64,000 nt of DNA from NCBI RefSeq assembly GCF_029211325.2, contig NZ_CP135996.1, positions 1,426,001-1,490,000 on the forward strand, in the 5' to 3' direction. Below are positions 62,547-64,000 of this stretch, piece by piece (position 1 is the stretch's first letter; every line of letters starts with the position of its first letter). A program made the translations under genes and the position numbers. The notes under the pieces were generated by a model. That model worked only from the letters and a program-made list of their open reading frames with translations. It did not search any database and was not told the origin of the DNA. This stretch comes from Caproicibacterium argilliputei (GTDB lineage Bacteria > Bacillota > Clostridia > Oscillospirales > Acutalibacteraceae).

Positions 62547-64000
62547 TTACATCGGAATCAGCAGCATTCCGCGGCTTTCCACAGCATCGCCGGTCAGCCC
62601 GTTTTCTTCCCGAATAGCGCGGACACTCGTGCAGTACCGGCAGGCAATGTCCCACAGCTTTTCTCCCGCATCCGCAAAATAAATGCAGAGCGCAGCAGTA
62701 TCCTTTTCCTTCGGGCGGGCAATATCTTCTTCGATATCCGTAATGAACTTCACTGTTTGTAACTCATAAACTTCTGCCGTCAGCATGATTTCCGCTTTCA
62801 GCTCAATTTCACCGCCGGTCAGCCGATAGCTGAGGCTCAGTATGGTTCCCTCTGCGGTGCATCGGGTTTCGTATTTTGTTTCAATCGGCTTGGAACAGGA
62901 AAATTCCGAGGTTCGTTCAAAGTAAAATGGTACGCCTTCTTGGTTTAGCGCCAACACACAGATGCTGAGTTTTCCACTGAACTGAAGCTGTCCGTTGTCC
63001 ACTGCGGCTGTCACTGTGCATGGTTCACTCCACAAGTCTAAAATCTTAGTCAAACCATTATCGCACTGCACAGAAAAGCGATGCGAACAGGTATCGCTGA
63101 CGATTTCGGAAAGGCTTTCCAGCATTTTCTGCTTCCGTGTGACATTCAGTTCACAAGTGCGGGAATAGACATCAGACAATGCCGACAGCACTTTGGGCTG
63201 AAAATTGCTCACAGAAGAAAGCAGATGAATGTGGGTTTCAAATGCAGAGGACTCCCCTGTATAATCGGCACGGATTTGAATCTCAATTCTGGAAACCGCC
63301 ATCTGCACGCGGCAGGTACTATCTTCTGTCACTCCATCACAGTCCAGAAGTTGGGTGAACGGCATGACGTACTCCATGCTTTCCGGTTCCGCATTTTCTT
63401 CACCGGAAGCATACAAAATATGCAGCCGCACCTCACCTGCTGCCATAACCTGCCCTTGCATAGGCTCGGCCGTTTTCAAAACGGCACAGGCATCCGTGCG
63501 TAGCACTGTCTCTGCTGGAAGCTTTCCCGGAGAAAGCTCCAGCGTATCTTCCACTGTAAACGGTTGCTGGGAAAAGCCGGTGCAAAAGTTGCAGCGGTAC
63601 TCACTGGGAAGCTGCTCCATACTATCATCCTCTGCAGAAGATACAAACTCCATATCCATTTTTCCACAGACACGCGCGCATACTGAAAAAGCGCCGTGAA
63701 TATCCAGTCTGCGCGGGCTGGTTGAGCGGCAGTTGACATACTCCACCCGGGTACTGGTGTAAATGCGCGGCTGCTCCACTGGCTGCTTCAGTGTTGCGGC
63801 AGCCAGATAGGGACTCTCGGTTTCATAGCAGTGCACGTTTGTTCCGCCGGCATCCAGATAATAGATTCTGACAGTGCAGGTACCTTCTACTTCCAGACGG
63901 TCCCCGGATACGCTGCGGGAACTGATGCTTGGAAGCACCTGGCACTTCAAAATACGCTGTATATCCGGGCAGTAATCCGGCAGGCTGATGTCCAGGTCGA
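62547..64000 (-). CDS. DUF3794 and LysM spore protein, cut by the right edge
   Basis: The frame is open through 64000. Beyond the TTG at 63950 it reads LPDYCPDIQRILKCQV, typical of the DUF3794 start, so the gene begins outside the window. Two or three DUF3794 repeats (about 140 residues each) are followed by a C-terminal LysM (ADAGEKLWDIACRYCTSVRAIREENGL, ending in LLIPM). Such proteins are linked to the clostridial spore coat, similar in role to SafA/SpoVID. It is directly upstream of spoIVA (61 bp). Confidence 0.9.
   Translation of the reverse strand, partial: DLDISLPDYCPDIQRILKCQVLPSISSRSVSGDRLEVEGTCTVRIYYLDAGGTNVHCYETESPYLAAATLKQPVEQPRIYTSTRVEYVNCRSTSPRRLDIHGAFSVCARVCGKMDMEFVSSAEDDSMEQLPSEYRCNFCTGFSQQPFTVEDTLELSPGKLPAETVLRTDACAVLKTAEPMQGQVMAAGEVRLHILYASGEENAEPESMEYVMPFTQLLDCDGVTEDSTCRVQMAVSRIEIQIRADYTGESSAFETHIHLLSSVSNFQPKVLSALSDVYSRTCELNVTRKQKMLESLSEIVSDTCSHRFSVQCDNGLTKILDLWSEPCTVTAAVDNGQLQFSGKLSICVLALNQEGVPFYFERTSEFSCSKPIETKYETRCTAEGTILSLSYRLTGGEIELKAEIMLTAEVYELQTVKFITDIEEDIARPKEKDTAALCIYFADAGEKLWDIACRYCTSVRAIREENGLTGDAVESRGMLLIPM

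Noticed and set aside
1..64000. CRISPR array
   Set aside because: No series of regularly spaced identical 25-40 base repeats was noticed.

Overview
The window looks like a chromosomal segment of a spore-forming, low-redox Firmicute of class Clostridia, probably of the Oscillospirales (Ruminococcaceae / Acutalibacteraceae / Caproiciproducens-like) group. This rests on spore genes (spoIVA, spoIIM, cwlD-like, an M50 SpoIVFB-like protease, a DUF3794+LysM coat-type protein), on a SCIFF peptide with its radical-SAM maturase, on the NfnAB-type transhydrogenase pair, on sdaAA/sdaAB iron-sulfur serine dehydratase, and on a Bacillus-like tig-clpP-clpX-lon-ysxC block. The taxonomic placement is inference; no rRNA is present.

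Layout: 1-4134 is the 3' part of a histidine operon (hisD-C-B-A-I-E; hisH and hisF are not at their usual places). Its terminator has been split by an 835-bp decayed IS3-family element (4166-5000). 5025-7451 (-) holds a J-like membrane protein and an RluA-type pseudouridine synthase. 7653-13222 (+) is a DNA-repair operon radC-uvrB-uvrA, meeting sdaAA/sdaAB (-) tail to tail. 15010-17643 (+) is a secreted multidomain GH24 lysozyme-like protein with an SH3 domain inside the catalytic fold. Then come comM (-), a sigma-70 family factor, a zinc ribbon, a DUF1858 protein, trmK, a Nif3-like protein, rqcH, a glycosyltransferase and an unknown small protein (+).

25816-29061 (-) is a lysine-pathway operon (asd-dapA-dapB-ACT protein) behind a lysine riboswitch. 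Its promoter overlaps the divergent promoter of queA-tgt (+). These are followed by yajC, a TIGR04086 membrane protein, the scfA/scfB ranthipeptide pair, spoIIM, xerD and a YesL-like membrane protein. 37345-42195 (-) carries a second tyrosine recombinase with a striking palindrome upstream, a DUF6873-like protein, radA, cwlD-like amidase and a hypoxanthine-DNA glycosylase; a small Cys-rich gene is on +.

42271-42669 (-) is a five-gene tRNA operon (transcription order Val, Asp, Phe, Gly, Cys). From there to the right edge nearly everything reads leftward: hslO, yerC, lysA, ysxC, lon, clpX, clpP, tig, a metallophosphoesterase, thrC, yraN, rnhB, ylqF/rbgA, lepB, rplS, an M50 protease and partner, nfnB/nfnA, spoIVA and the truncated DUF3794-LysM gene. 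Lysine/threonine synthesis recurs (asd, dapA, dapB, lysA, thrC).

Most of the window is conserved housekeeping DNA. No CRISPR array, prophage, toxin-antitoxin or defence island was seen. The best leads are the IS in the terminator loop, the SH3-in-GH24 protein, the 11-6-11 palindrome at the orphan recombinase, the ribosome-binding site buried in the yajC terminator, the orphan ACT-domain protein under lysine-riboswitch control and the Lys/Ala-rich tail on trigger factor. Positions and motifs were read by eye; no database search was run.
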